From: Basidiobolus meristosporus CBS 931.73
Lineage: Eukaryota; Basidiobolomycota; Basidiobolomycetes; Basidiobolales; Basidiobolaceae
Assembly (NCBI GenBank): GCA_002104905.1
Contig: MCFE01000530.1
Coordinates: forward strand, 1 to 61,688
Reading direction: 5' to 3'
Length of the DNA: 61,688 nucleotides
The notes under the pieces were generated by a model. The model ran no database searches. It was not told where the DNA came from and was given only the letters and a program-made list of their open reading frames with translations. The position numbers and the translations under genes are program-made. Below, piece by piece: positions 32,713 to 44,613 of the stretch. Positions within the stretch are counted from its first letter, which is position 1; every line of letters starts with the position of its first letter.

Positions 32713-34408
32713 TCACATGACAAACAGTGCATTGATATCGAGGGGTCGGCCAGACGACAACGATGGTTGTTGTTTGTACCCCTTCTCCATCATGACCTGA
32801 CGGAGGGATTGTAGCAGCTGCAGGTAAGACAGCTGTTTTGTACGGGACAGTACCGTAATAAAAGCGTAAGACATTGCTCCTGTATTGCCGAAGCCTGCTT
32901 GGGACGTGTCTGCCGAGTACTGGTAATCCTTACATCTAGAAGAGAAGGGAACGAACGAATGGTCAGATCGGGTGGACTGTGCCAGTCATTCCACCTGGAC
33001 AACTTACCCGCTGAACATGATAACATCAGCCACCGAAGATTTAGATTGTTGATTCTGCTTGGCTTTGTTCTTTCCTCCAAATACGTTCCCAATCATGGAA
33101 ACAGCTGATAGTGGATCCAGCATCGCGCGTTGAAGCGATTGCCCAGCCAACGCCATGGGATTCATCTCCTTGAGTTTGCCCTGACTGCTGTATACATATG
33201 GCAGATCCATGGCAGTACCCGAATGGCAAGAGTCAAACACAGCGGTTAGCCGGACTCCGGGAGGCAGTCTTCGCACCAGGATTGCATTGATTTCCTAAAT
33301 ATACCGAAGCGTAAGAAACCCGAGCTGCCCATCCCAGCAACCTCTAGCTTACATCATCAACGATCTGCCCAGCTCGCTTGTAGTCCACCGGTAGGATGGT
33401 CTCGTCTGTTCCATCCAGCTCATCCCCATCGAGATCTTGGGTCTAATAGAACCGGATTGTTCAATATCTTCGCCCGTAAGCCAATCTTTTCATACGATAC
33501 GAACCTGTCCGCCGTGTCCGGAGAAGTGCAAGAAGTACGAGTCATTCGGTTGGGCACCGTTAACCAACCAATACATCCCGCTGGTAATATTCGCACGAGT
33601 GGGTTGGAATCGAGGGTCCTTCTGGTCGTCAGTCAGAACAACCATGTCTTCGGTCCGGAAGCCGTATTGCTGCATCAGGAATTTCTTGATGTTGTTCACG
33701 TCGTTAATACAGCCTGAAATCAAGGTTTAGCATTCAGCAAGTTTGTGGGAGATTGTGGTTTACGTGGTTACCCCTGAGCTCAGCACTAGTGCCAAAGTAG
33801 TTGATGCCGATTAAAAGTGCTTTTCTACGACCAGAGCATTGGGAGACCATGGGGTTGAAGGTGTTGGGTGGGCGTGGCCCATTCATGTAGCCACCTGGCG
33901 CTGCGGCAGGAGGAACAGGAGCGGAGTATTGACCAGTGTTTCCCGGCGCCCCGTACGGTGCACTCGGTAGACCTGGTGGGCCATAGGGGTTGGAGGGTGG
34001 TGGAGGTGGGGCGATGTAAGGCATATTCGTATTAGGTGGCTGAGCGTTCATCTGAGGATTACCTGATGCAGAAGGTGAATACGGTGGGGGTGGTTCCTCG
34101 AAAGAAGGCATGGATGGGTTGTTGGGGGCTGGAGGGTATCCGCCGTATGGCGCACTTGGTTGTGGATATCCTTGGGGTGCTGGAGGAGCTGGAGGTTGTG
34201 AATTGTATGGTTGCTGTCCAGGATATCCCCCATAGAAAGGCTGCTGTTGAGGTGGACCCGGAGGTAAGGCATAGCCGCCGTATGATGCATGTGGTTGTGG
34301 CGGTGGTGCTTGATAGTAAGAACCCGATCCTTGAGGATAGGGATTTTGTTGTTGAGGGGGCGGATTAGGCCTTGGGTTTTGCATATGATATTTGGCGCCT
34401 GGATACAT
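32713..34408 (-). CDS. Metacaspase (type I)
   Basis: Five exons: 34408-33772, 33713-33505, 33442-33353, 33294-33008, 32935-32713; introns of 58-72 bp; 481 residues. Residues 1-190 form a Pro/Gln/Tyr/Gly-rich prodomain as in yeast MCA1. The p20 region starts [12 protein letters not shown], and the catalytic dyad is His279 in HFSGHGGQ and Cys335 in [14 protein letters not shown]. Ca2+-binding-type acidic residues ([12 protein letters not shown]) follow the histidine. The p10 part has the conserved [13 protein letters not shown] and GAMSYAF. Metacaspases are Arg/Lys-specific cysteine proteases acting in stress, protein quality control and cell death. ATG 34408 is the first ATG of the frame; all five exons join in phase. 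Confidence 0.93.
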
Positions 34409-34665
34409 GCTCAATCAATGGTGCTTCGTTCGATGAAGTCAACTATTACGAAGTAGTATCTACAAGGGAAGGGTACTTGTGACCTGGAAAGCGAGTTAAA
34501 AAGGAATAAGAATGAAATGATTTTATGATTATCGAAGGCCAATTTATTCATATGGGGCGTTAAAATGAAACGATAGCCGCAGCAGGCGGGATAGCAACGA
34601 TTTTAAAGTGGTTGATTTACATACAGTATAAATTAATGAACAATGTGTTTACATAATGAGGACGG

Positions 34666-36214
34666 TCAACCGGAAATGTTGATGGTGATGTGGTTTTCGG
34701 CCAGTGCGCTCCTGCAAACAAACCACTAATGAATACAAAGCCATCTCAACAAGCAAAGCAGCACCCGTTACCTGTGAAATTTACGGCGAAACATCTTTGC
34801 CGAGTCTGTGGTCTGGAAAATCATCTCTGCTTGATTGTTCCTTCTATCGATTACGACCGACTGCATCATACTTCCATATTAGTCTACAGTAAGCTTGGCT
34901 TTGAGGCGGCTGCGAGCACATACCTGAATACTTCCTTTCTTGATGGAATCCGCCATTTCGATCAGCTGTGGCCGGGATACGCTGCTGGCTATATTGCTGA
35001 CAACCACTCGAACCCCCTTAGTGTTGGCCTGGCCTTCTCCCTGAGATTTCGCCGAATCAGTCTTTGGGTTGTTCTGCTGCTTACGATCCACTGACGAGTT
35101 GTCTGCGTGGTGCTTTTTGCGCTCTTCGAGGGATTCGTGGTTGTAGGCACGCTTTCCATTGGATGCACCGTTCTTTCTACTTTCCTGGCTCGGTTGATCA
35201 CGCTCTGCCAACAAGTAGGGGTTGGGATGAGAGGTCAGGGCAACAATGAGGAGAGTCCGGGCTTACCTGGTCTATTTCTGTTCATTGTCTGGGGTTTCCT
35301 AGGCATCGGATTGCTCAGGTCGGATGGCTTACCCTGCACACAGATCAAAGTTAGCAAGTGCATGATCCCGATTCGCAACAGGCCATCCCACCTGTTTGTG
35401 GCCAAATGCCGGGCGCACATCGCTGTATCCTCTGCCATTCATCATCCAAGGCTGCATCCCCATCATCGGCATCCCAAACGGGGTAACCGGGTTCATAGGA
35501 AATGGTGGTCGCTGCTGGTATCCTCGGAAGTTTGGGTTGACGTGAATGGTTCCTCCTGGAAAAGGCCTCATCCCTGGCATCATGCCGTTGGGTCTTGGGT
35601 TTCCATTTAGTGGACGGTATGGCATGTATCTAAGGAGGGGTTAGAATCGAGTAATGACTATGCCATTTCTACCTGACCCACCTCATTCCAGGTGGAAATC
35701 CTTGATTGTTTACGGGAGGTCTACGTTGGTTCGTTGCTTGATGGTCGCGAGGTCGATACGCGTGCGACCCTTGCGCCGTATTGGATCTGGCTGCCGCTTC
35801 GCGATTTGTTGATCCCGTGGGATACCCGTCTAATTCCCCGTCCTCAACCTCGGCAGGTTGGCCGTCAGACTTACTGCTTGTCGTTGATGTTGTCTGCTTT
35901 TCGGGCTCAGTCGGCAAGGAAGTGACCTCGTCTGCATCGAGTTCCGGGAAAGCGTCATCTTCAAGACTGTAGTCGATATCGAATTCCTCAAACTGCTCCG
36001 TATGAGCTTCGGCAGGCGGGATCGGGTCTTCTGTTTCCTTCTTGCTTGGCGGCTCTTCATCCGTTAAGCCTTTGACTTCGCTCTGTAATTCAAGAGGAAG
36101 TTCATCCTTAAAAGGGTCCTCGAAGTCAGGATCGTCTGGATCGAACTCGGCCAGATCAGCCTCGGTCAGTCCAAAATCTTCAGGGAAATCATCCAATTTC
36201 TCGATATCAGCCAT
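34666..36214 (-). CDS. Acidic/Pro-rich protein with C-terminal RRM-like fold
   Basis: Six exons: 36214-35682, 35629-35392, 35333-35267, 35204-34924, 34860-34772, 34711-34666; introns of 52-63 bp; 417 residues, ending ITINISG. The N-terminus (MADIEKLDDFPEDFGLTEAD) opens a strongly acidic region to about residue 150. A Met/Pro/Gly-rich segment with repeated GMPMMGMQPW-like motifs follows, then a charged Lys/Arg/Gln linker. The last 75 residues give a beta-alpha-beta-beta-alpha-beta pattern (VRVVVSNIASSV..LIEMADSIKKGSI..SVVIDRRNNQAEMIFQTTDSAKMFRRKF) fitting a degenerate RNA-recognition motif, visible only after splicing. RNP aromatic residues are not obvious. An RNA-metabolism role is inference; the family is not recognised. 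Confidence 0.7.
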
Positions 36215-37545
36215 AACCAGCAAGTTTGAGGTGAGGCAGAGTTACAGCGGAGAAAATACGCGCGAAAGAGGGGATTCTGGAAAAGCACTAGGTTAAATAG
36301 CTGCGAGTCGGAACCAAATCAAGATTGCAGATGGAAAATTTTCAAAGAACGATAACTGAATGGGGCCAAGACAAACAGACAAAAACCAAAGAAAATAACG
36401 GGTCGAAGTAGAGGAAGGTGATGGTTTTTAGAGCATCTGAATACGCATCTACTTGGGTGCCTCCGATGTGGAGATTGCTACCAGAACACACTCTCCTACT
36501 TCAACCAATCAACCTTGAGGCAATTGCGGGATGAGAGAAAGGGCTGCATTGTTTCCGCACAAAGCCACAACAACAGGGAACGGCATGTAGTACGTGTTGG
36601 GGCACGGGTGTGGATTCAAGGGTGGATCGAAAGAGAGGCAGATCGAGTGAGTTCAGAGAATGCCAGGAAAAGGTAAACGAAGATTGAAGCTCGAAAATTT
36701 CAATGCAACGAGAAGTCGAAGAATGAGCAAAATAAAGAGCAAAAATGGGCCACAAAAAAAGGAAAATAATATTAAAACTGAAGACTACGTACAGTAGGCA
36801 AGCTTAGCGAATATACAGTTAATGGCACCACTGATGAAGGATTTCTCTACTCAAATATATCGGCTGTTTGAGCTGTTGAGTGCTGGATCGCTTGAGTATA
36901 GTATACAAGTATACAACAAAAGGCAAAGACAAAGGAGTGCTTCAGGATGATAAATTAATCCGATGGAATCCCTAATTTGCTTCAAGCCATCATGATTTTG
37001 GAATCAGATGTTCGCTCACAGAAAAAAAGTAGCGTCTCCCCAGCCCCCAAGCTACTGCTGATCATGGCTAATCTATTTAAAATACTTAATCAGTTCCAGA
37101 CGTTGGCTGACTCAGTTATTTGAGCTTTGCCGTCGTGTGAATTTCAACTAAACTCGATTGGTCATGTAACACATGGTTTATCTACTAATTTCATCAGACC
37201 ATCGGCTATTTCCTTCCTTCCCTTGGCGACATCGTAATTGGTATGAATGCAGTTTATCGAGGATGAAGTCGATATTTGCGTACCAATGGAGGCGGCGTTG
37301 CCAAGCCTTTTGGCCATTCGCGGTATTTTCAAGTTCCTTGGAAGCAGGCCAAGCTTTGTGGTCACTGGACTGATCCGCTTGGTTGGATGGCCAAGGTTCC
37401 TGATTAGCTTTTAAGCGGGCACCTCTGTCCAATCCGTTTCTAGGGGTGGAATCACCTTAAATTCTGAATATCTCCGGATTCCTATTGAGTTTTCATTTTC
37501 TCTACTGCTTGATAAGAACGAAACCTTTTTGGGCAACACCAATAC
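36215..37545. other. Divergent promoter region
   Basis: 1.3 kb between two divergently transcribed genes, with no ORF I can support. It contains five GCCAAG hexamers (one at 36365-36370 and four between 37222 and 37395), a match to the PacC/RIM101 core site. Confidence 0.5.
37222..37395. promoter_or_regulatory. Cluster of four GCCAAG PacC-type sites
   Basis: GCCAAG at 37300-37305, 37348-37353 and 37390-37395 on the plus strand, and its complement CTTGGC at 37222-37227. All lie 150-325 bp upstream of the PacC-like start codon. The known PacC core is GCCARG. A random hexamer is expected about once per 2 kb on both strands, so four in 174 bp stands out. Autoregulation is inference. Confidence 0.5.
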
Positions 37546-39603
37546 ATGGACTTTTACAGCGGCTTTTGCACTTGCCACTGGAATAACTGCGGTCTAGTGT
37601 TCCCTGATCTCGAAACCCTATACACTCATCTGACCGAAGATCACGTTGGCCGCAAATCCACCAACAACCTCTGTCTAACTTGTCACTGGGGTGGGTGCCA
37701 AGTAACAACCGTCAAGAGAGACCACATCACTTCGCATCTCCGTGTTCACGTCCCGCTCAAACCATACCCATGCAAGGTCAGTGCGTTCGTAGGTTGCTCG
37801 TAGATTGTTGCTGATTAGGATGACTTCAAAAGTATTGCCGGAAGCCTTTCAAACGCCCGCAGGATCAGAGAAAACATGAGAAAATTCACGAAGAAGCGCA
37901 GCGTCGCCAGTCATTGCAGTTACCGCCAAAGGCGACCAGACATGACAGGTCGTGCTCCCTTTCCTCGGTGAACTCCTCTCCTGGCTGCATGTCTTTCTCA
38001 CTTGGTATGTCCAACGAAGTGCTTGACAGAGTTGTGCCAGGTACGCACGTGTGTTGCTTGCATGGCTGGTGGATGGTTTGACTAACAGTGCCCTGAAAAC
38101 TCAAAATTCAGGATGCTCCCCTTACTCCGACGTCTCAGATCATTTTGGCCCTTGCTTCACCAATCCCAATTACAGTTTTGTGGACTCTCTGGATTTCCAA
38201 CAGAAACACCTCGCCCAATTCGCCACCCCTGATACGCAGCTCCCTGCCGACGACAGTAGAAAGCGCAGTCATGACTACGGCGTAATGGATTTCTTCCAGG
38301 ACGTCAAAAAGCAGAAGCTGCCCGTCGAATACAATCCCGGTAAGCTTCGATGGTTGGCCGCCGCTTGACCAGGACTAACTTGTTGTCAGATATGGCTAAT
38401 GCGCTGAATGCCGTTGGAAAGTATGTGTTCGATGATGGAATCGAGAAGCTCCCTGACGAAGTCACCAACGCTGACCGGGAGACTTACCTGAGGTTCATGG
38501 AGACCCTGAAGCTCCAGATCGATGTGTCCATCAGCTCCGATCCAGCCGCATACTCACCCCTCCACAATGCAGACGCCTTCAATGCAGCCAACTCGCAAAT
38601 TCCCGTCGCTTACGGCATTGACTCCTTCCGCGATAGCCTCAGCCCAACCGACCAGGGCGTTGGCAATGTATATGAACCGACATTCCTAGACGAGGCGCTG
38701 CTAACATCTAATGTATATCCCAATTCTGGTCTGAACCTAGGATCCTTGGGTGGGGATGGCACAGACATCAGCAACCTCAACTCCTCGTTGCTTCCGCCTT
38801 TCGAATCCTACTTCGATATGAATACCGACCCGAACCTTCTCGCCAACACTGATTTCAAGACGCTCAATGTGACCCCGTCGTCGAGCAGCGGCTCCAGCCC
38901 AATGGACCCAAGCAGCGCCACTTTCGGCGTCGTGTCGCACAATTCTTCTCAGAACAACAATGTCATCTTGGCTCCCAATCCAAAGAAGGGCACATTCAGC
39001 CGAATGGATGACTTGATTACCTCTCGTGGAGGATTTGGTTTGTCTCACCGCTCAAACAATGCCTCAAGACCTTCAAGACACAGCACGGAGCATCGACGCC
39101 GCGAATCCGAAATCTCCCGTCTTCAGCCTTTCATCGAAACCGCACACGTAGCTCTGAACAACAAGTCCATCGACCCAATTGTCAACAAGCCAATGTCGCC
39201 GACTTCACACGCCTCGCATGTCGCTATCCGGGCTCGACAAAGTGCATCCAACAAGTCCATCAACGGCAGCATGAACATGAAAGCCAATTATGACGAACCA
39301 GGTATGAGACGAAGACTCGCCGGTCGTACTTCAGTGCCATTCCAGGGTCTCAAGCAACCTGAACCAGTCAAGACAGACATCGAAGAGCGGAAGTACCATT
39401 CCAAACTACTGGAGCTGCTTATCAAGAAGCTCCAAACAAACGGAGATGTGCCACAGAGTCGGGAGGAGGAGGACGCTAAGGAGCCAATCCCTTGCAAACC
39501 CGAACCTGATCATGTCACTGGAAGCACAATCGATCCGGAAGGTATCATGGATCAGTTGCAGTCTAAGCTGAATGCCATACAGATCGGTGAATGCAGGCGT
39601 TAG
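37546..39603 (+). CDS. pacC: pH-response transcription factor PacC/RIM101
   Basis: Four exons: 37546-37776, 37833-38040, 38112-38339, 38390-39603; introns of 56, 71 and 50 bp; 626 residues. Three C2H2 fingers lie at the N-terminus: [20 protein letters not shown]; then [20 protein letters not shown] followed by [15 protein letters not shown]; then [18 protein letters not shown], whose first Cys pair is completed across intron 1. The [20 protein letters not shown] stretch is the PacC/RIM101 hallmark. [20 protein letters not shown], downstream, is also conserved in the family. The rest is Ser/Asn-rich, as expected for the region cleaved in alkaline-pH signalling. The cluster of PacC sites upstream suggests self-regulation. 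The C-terminal signalling box was not identified. Confidence 0.92.
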
Positions 39604-39949
39604 GGAGTATTATTAATTAATGTACCATGTTATATATGAATCTTACCATTAGGCATGAACATAGAATTCACGTCAATCCTCAATTTTGCCATAGTAGTTA
39701 ATATGGCATTTTACATGTTGTTTAGATTAGGTAGCAGCAAGCAATACCTTATGTTTATATGGAGCAATCACTAGGACAATAACAATACGTGATCTGGGAT
39801 TTGGGATTTGGGTTATGCCACCTGATGCTACACCTATTGTGTGATCTAGACAGCAGCCACACTCTTATAAAACACTGTTTGTTGGGAGTTGGGTGCTGGT
39901 TCCGTGACTAGGTTTTGCCACGCATTCTTACGTCTACTTCTGTCATACA
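39604..39949. other. Intergenic region
   Basis: The 3' flank of the PacC gene and the promoter of the next. Nothing coding is seen. An AT-rich first half changes to a leader with TATAAAAC at about 39876. Confidence 0.4.
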
Positions 39950-42900
39950 ATGTCACTGCCACCAAACCTAACCTCACCCACAGTGGAATCTGGTCAAGTT
40001 ACCGCAGAGTCGATTATTGATTTGAGGCCTACAGAGCAAAAGCTCAAGCAGCAAAGCACCTCTCCCCTTGGAGCGGACGGCCCTGAGGTTGAGCACATAG
40101 GCCAGACAATAAAAGAAACATTACCAGAACACGTTCATGAAGAGTCTGTCTACGAAATGTCTTTTCTGGCCTCTTGGTTAGATGTAGTTGCCGGAAATAA
40201 GGAGCATTTACTGGCCATTTACAGTAGAAGAAATACCGAAGTTGGATGGAGATTGGTTGCACGTACGGAATTCACAGCTGTCAAGGTATCTCCGCTCGCT
40301 ACCCTCTTGCTTTCTTCCCACTACGCCCCCTACTGAGTGACGCAACCTCATGCTTACCAAGCTGTTATACTAGGATATGCTTTCCGCCTTTGTCGTTACA
40401 GTCCCCTTCCAAGTTGATGATTCCAAAGAAGACTCTTTCTACAAGTTCTCTTTACAAACCGGATTGAAGGAGGGCTCCGAGGTGCTTGGCGTTGCAGAGT
40501 GTCGAAAAGACCAGCTATTGCTTTGCTGTGAAACCGGGGTGCCGGGTACTCTAACCATAGATTTGCGATACATGATCTCCGAACAGCTGCTAGCAGACAA
40601 GAAGGTCGGCTCCATCACCATTTTCATGGAGAATGTACGTAGGGTATCCATGCTCATTTTCCTATCTTCAGAAAAGCTAAATCCTCCTGTGAAAGATCCC
40701 CCGTCTACCTAGATCCACCGGACTCCCGCTTCTGCGACACTTTTCTCCGCCTATCCAGCAGACCTATCGCCTGGTGAACGATCAACAGATCCGGCTAAGG
40801 GTCAACGAGGTTTTGTCGGAATCCCCGTTCATCTCTTCCCTCCCGTGCAAACTTTTGGGCCTCTTCATCGTAGAGGAAAGAGACATCATTCAGAAACTGG
40901 AGTCGCTCGATTTCGCCTATTCAGCCAATACGGATCTGAACGTGGATTTCATGAAGGGGCTACAATCCACTCAAATCGACAGACACAGAGACATGCTCGA
41001 ATACTATGCAGATACCTTCCATGAATTGAACCACAAGCAGCAATCCAAGATCCATGCTGGAGAAGGGGAGTTTCGTAGAAGCCCGGAAAAGAAGGACGAG
41101 GAATTGCAGTGGCTACCGCTGAATTGCTGTGTTCAGCAGCTCCAGGTGGAGGAAATCGAACAAGCCAAATGTAATACGCTTTCAGTCATCCTTAAGATTA
41201 CTTTTGTGTTAAGCTTTATTCTAGTTTCTAGCTATTCTTTCGTTACATTTGGTGCGCCATGTGCACACTCGATTCTCTATCGAGGGAAGGCCGAACTATC
41301 GCTGGGGGATGTAGACCAGAGCTCATATTGCACCGGATATCTAGATAACACCATTGACCACCTCAAATCGGATGTGGAGAACTTGACCCAGGCCCTAGAG
41401 AGGTGCATCCAGGGGATTCTGGAGGAAGCGCAAAGCGGCTCCGTCGAAAACCTCGGCTTCAAGAAACAGCTGAGTGAATTCCGATTTTTGGTGAATGAGC
41501 TACGCCAGTTCACGTTGAACTTCTTGGATACGACAATATTACAAGAGGGAAGCACCAGCAAAGAGCCAGCTGTCACCTCGATATGTGAAGAGGTCGATCT
41601 CATTACCTATCAGCTGAATGAGGAGAGCTTTTCGAACCTGATGGAGCTGATTGACTCCAAGTCACCGATGCAATTAGATGAGTGTCTGGCGCAGATCAGC
41701 TCGTACAACATCAATGCCCAGAAGCGGCTCCTTGCACTGATTGATTATCACATGCTGTCGGTTGATAGGCAACATACAGAAAACACGACACTGCGTAGGA
41801 GGGACGATATCGCACTCTCGCAAGCCATCACTGCCCTCGCCAGTGGGTTTGTGTGTATGATCGACGAGTGTTTAGAAACGCTGAACCCTTTCAAGTCCTC
41901 GAAGCACCACTTCCTCTGGACATTATTTTGGGAAAGGCTGGAGAAGGTTGGATTTCTGTGCCAATTCGAAAGTCTGCTTAGCGCCTATGGATATGAATAT
42001 AATATGCTTCTCGACACCTACAAGACATTGCGTGAGATTGGTCACTCGGTAAGGATCGGACTTCATGCTGTGCCAGAGGACTTCAAGATCGATCAAGCGC
42101 TAGATGTGTTTGGACATCACGGGTCCATTGTGATATCGGTTGGAATTCCCGAGGTTTATTTCGCCAAGATCAACCCGTCTTTGCAGAATGGCGGTCGCAT
42201 TCCAGTGGTCCCGATCGTGTTCACCCAAGGCATCAACGAGCAACAGGCTTACGCCAACATGATGGGGGATCTGAAGTTTCAAGACCAGATCAATGCCGAG
42301 AGCTATGATCAATACTGCCATTATCTAGCCAAGTACCAGCGTTGGTGGCAGCTCCAATCAGTCCCTGGAGACTATGCTGGCTATTGGAAGCAGCTGGATC
42401 AACTGATGGACAGGTTGAAAGCTGAAATCGACCATGTGAGCCAGTCTTTTCTGAAGGGTGCCTGGAGAATCAAAGCCACCTTGTCGCCAATGATCCTCCA
42501 GCTTGCATCCGAGATCACCTTGCTGATCGGCTCCTATCCTCAGTCCACTCCAACCCAAACCGACGATCAGCAATTACTGGCGTTTATGCTGCCGCGCTGC
42601 TCCATGCGATACATCATGTGCAAGTCGGCGAAAGACCGCACCTCAATGGCTGTCACGCTTGAGCAAGCGAGGATACTCAAGAAGATGCATCATCTTTCGG
42701 ACCAGTACTATGACAAGATCCTCAAAGCAATGCGAGAGGAATGCGGCGTCAGAATCGCCAATATCGAGAGAAATCTGAAGCTAGGTCTGTGGGAGGATAA
42801 TGAGGACCATTCTTCGACCTCTACTAGACTCACCCTTCAGGCGATGCCCAGCTTGTCTACGACCAGCGAATTCTCTGACCCGAGGCGTGGAGAGAAAGGT

Positions 42901-42987
42901 AAATATGCCTTCAATTTTTGGCAACTCTATTTCTTCCCCGAGGAATACCGCCCTGCTTCCAGAGTTATCGGCAATTTCTCAAGCTAG
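39950..42987 (+). CDS. Inositol polyphosphate 4-phosphatase (INPP4-type)
   Basis: Exons 39950-40285, 40374-40634 and 40696-42987; introns of 88 and 61 bp; 962 residues as drawn. The catalytic CX5R motif is CKSAKDRTSMAVTLEQ (Cys about 841), the signature of INPP4A/B, which remove the 4-phosphate from phosphatidylinositol 3,4-bisphosphate. The C-terminal YAFNFWQLYFFPEEYRPAS is also family-like, as is VTFGAPCAHSILYRG. The N-terminal 200 residues (LASWLDVVAGNKEHLLAIYS..) may form a C2-like domain. At 41171-41224 an in-frame 54-bp segment with GTAATA..TTCTAG ends could be a further intron; removing it gives a 944-residue protein and deletes a hydrophobic stretch that interrupts the family pattern, so I think it is spliced. 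No transmembrane segment otherwise. Confidence 0.85.
41171..41224 (+). other. Probable in-frame 54-bp intron in INPP4 gene
   Basis: GT..AG bounded, AT-rich against its exonic flanks, 54 bp long (3n) and without stop. Translated, it gives a hydrophobic insert just before the conserved YSFVTFGAP. An alternative acceptor at 41231 would break the frame. Confidence 0.55.
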
Positions 42988-43353
42988 TTGCACCATGCAC
43001 CTTCCCCTACACCATGTATCATGCATGGACCGATGTTCTAGAAGAGGCTGCGATTAATGGCAGTGACTAATTTTGTTGAGGATGTATTATATCATTTCTT
43101 ATTACAATAATAAATCCACCTAGAGGCTACTATATCACTTCCTATTACAATAGTAGATTTACCCAGAGGTTATTATATCATTTCATGCATTCACCAATCC
43201 GTCGTCATCGCGGAAAACCGTCACTGACTGTTGAATGATGATGAAATATTATGATGCTATTCACTAGTTGATGAGCTACTCCGCAATTATTCTTTTCTTT
43301 CCCCTCACTATATCTCACACCACATTGCACTTGGAACTAAAGCATCCACCTAA
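42988..43353. other. Intergenic region
   Basis: About 365 bp with no gene. Around 43083-43175 a short imperfect duplication is seen (TATATCATTTCTTATTACAA and TATATCACTTCCTATTACAA). Confidence 0.4.
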
Positions 43354-44259
43354 ATGTCGAGCGAACCAGAATCCAATTCAACTCTTACCAGTCAAGAAGC
43401 ACCTTCCGAGGTCGAGGAGACCGCCATCCCGCAGGATCCGGCGGCTTCCTGCGAAAATGAAGATCATCTCGATAAAGAACAGGGCACCCCTTCTCAAAAC
43501 AAGAAGGAGCCGTCGCCGAAGGCCGACAAGGAGTGGGTGAAAATGGAGAAAATCCCCGAGAAAAAGCCAGCTTCGGAAGGGAGGGACGCAAGGAAGAACG
43601 AAGCAACCACCAAGGAGCAGGAGGCATTTGAGGACATGTGGAACAAAGCTATCCAGGATTCACGTAGAAACAACAACCACCTAACACAGGAATCACACAG
43701 AAACAACCACCATCCAACCAAATCCCCAACCCCGAATCATCGACCGAGCACAAACAGGGACTCGCCCAAATCCAGGATTCCTCCAGCGGAAAATCCATCA
43801 GTCACCAAACGATTTTTGCGCCACGTCTTCCAAGCATTATTAGATCTGACCCATACGAACTACACCGCCTTTGCTGTCAACCTGTTGTGGCATGGCTTGG
43901 CTGTTTATTACCTTTCCCGCCCACGAAAGGCTCTCCTTACGAATGCCGTAGTGTCTGGTGGAAAGGGTGGGGTTCCCCCGTATGCTATTGACACGGTCAA
44001 ATTCCTGGGCGGGGTACACGCTGCCTGGGCTTTGCTGTCGCTCTTATCCTTCAGGATCAAAGACATCACTGCGCAGAAGGCGATCCTGCTGGCCTTCAGT
44101 CTGGCCAATTTCAGCCATTTGTACTTCACTGTTTCAGCGCTCGCCTCGGGAAGATGGAGGCTTTGGTTTACCAAGATTACCGCCGGGAGTAGCATAGTCA
44201 CCTTGATCAATATCGCATGCTACCTGGCATCAGTCAAAAAGAATGGCCGCTATCTATAA
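43354..44259 (+). CDS. Membrane protein, disordered N-terminus, about 4 TM
   Basis: A single exon of 301 residues from the first ATG (MSSEPESNSTLTSQE). Residues 1-150 are highly charged and low complexity (Lys/Glu, then Asn/His/Pro). Residues 165-295 contain about four hydrophobic segments: AFAVNLLWHGLAVYYLS, VKFLGGVHAAWALLSLLSF, AILLAFSLANFSHLYFTVSA and KITAGSSIVTLINIACYLAS. Spacing and small polar residues recall small ER membrane scaffold proteins such as ERG28, but I cannot show that. C-terminal KKNGRYL is a weak KKXX-like context and not a canonical ER signal. A membrane protein is well supported; the family is unknown. Confidence 0.7.
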   Translation: MSSEPESNSTLTSQEAPSEVEETAIPQDPAASCENEDHLDKEQGTPSQNKKEPSPKADKEWVKMEKIPEKKPASEGRDARKNEATTKEQEAFEDMWNKAIQDSRRNNNHLTQESHRNNHHPTKSPTPNHRPSTNRDSPKSRIPPAENPSVTKRFLRHVFQALLDLTHTNYTAFAVNLLWHGLAVYYLSRPRKALLTNAVVSGGKGGVPPYAIDTVKFLGGVHAAWALLSLLSFRIKDITAQKAILLAFSLANFSHLYFTVSALASGRWRLWFTKITAGSSIVTLINIACYLASVKKNGRYL

Positions 44260-44613
44260 CCCTCCTGTTCTATTAGAATCCATTGTTTGTCGAGCGTTTG
44301 GCTGAACAACGGCACAATCCATCATCTAATTTTAGCGAGGCTTTATCTGAGCTCATGTGATACTTGGAAGGGCCTTTATCTGGAAATGATTAAAGTCAAG
44401 AGTCGATTGATGATTAATTTGTCGGAATCCAAGGTTCCCATTTAGAATCCCCAACTCCAAATATTTACCTATTGTCCATTGGCTCGAGGAATTGATAAAT
44501 TATTGCGCTATAAAGACCGACCATCTCGTAACTCAAACCTTTAGTTCTGGTTTGTTCGATTCCGTGCACCTACCCTACCCTACCCTACTCCACCAACTCC
44601 AAACGCGACAAAC
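44260..44613. other. Intergenic region, TVP18 promoter
   Basis: No gene. CTATAAAGACC at 44509-44519, about 100 bp before the TVP18 ATG, is a candidate TATA element. CCCTA repeats occur at 44570-44585. Confidence 0.4.

Noticed and set aside
33734-34414. Start of the metacaspase at 34414 and of the phosphodiesterase at 31019
   Set aside because: Those positions are TTG codons; the first ATGs in frame are 34408 and, for the phosphodiesterase, 30968 or 30887.
36501-36755. 84-aa minus-strand ORF in the PacC/RRM intergenic region
   Set aside because: No domain, low-quality composition, and inside a region dense in promoter-like elements.
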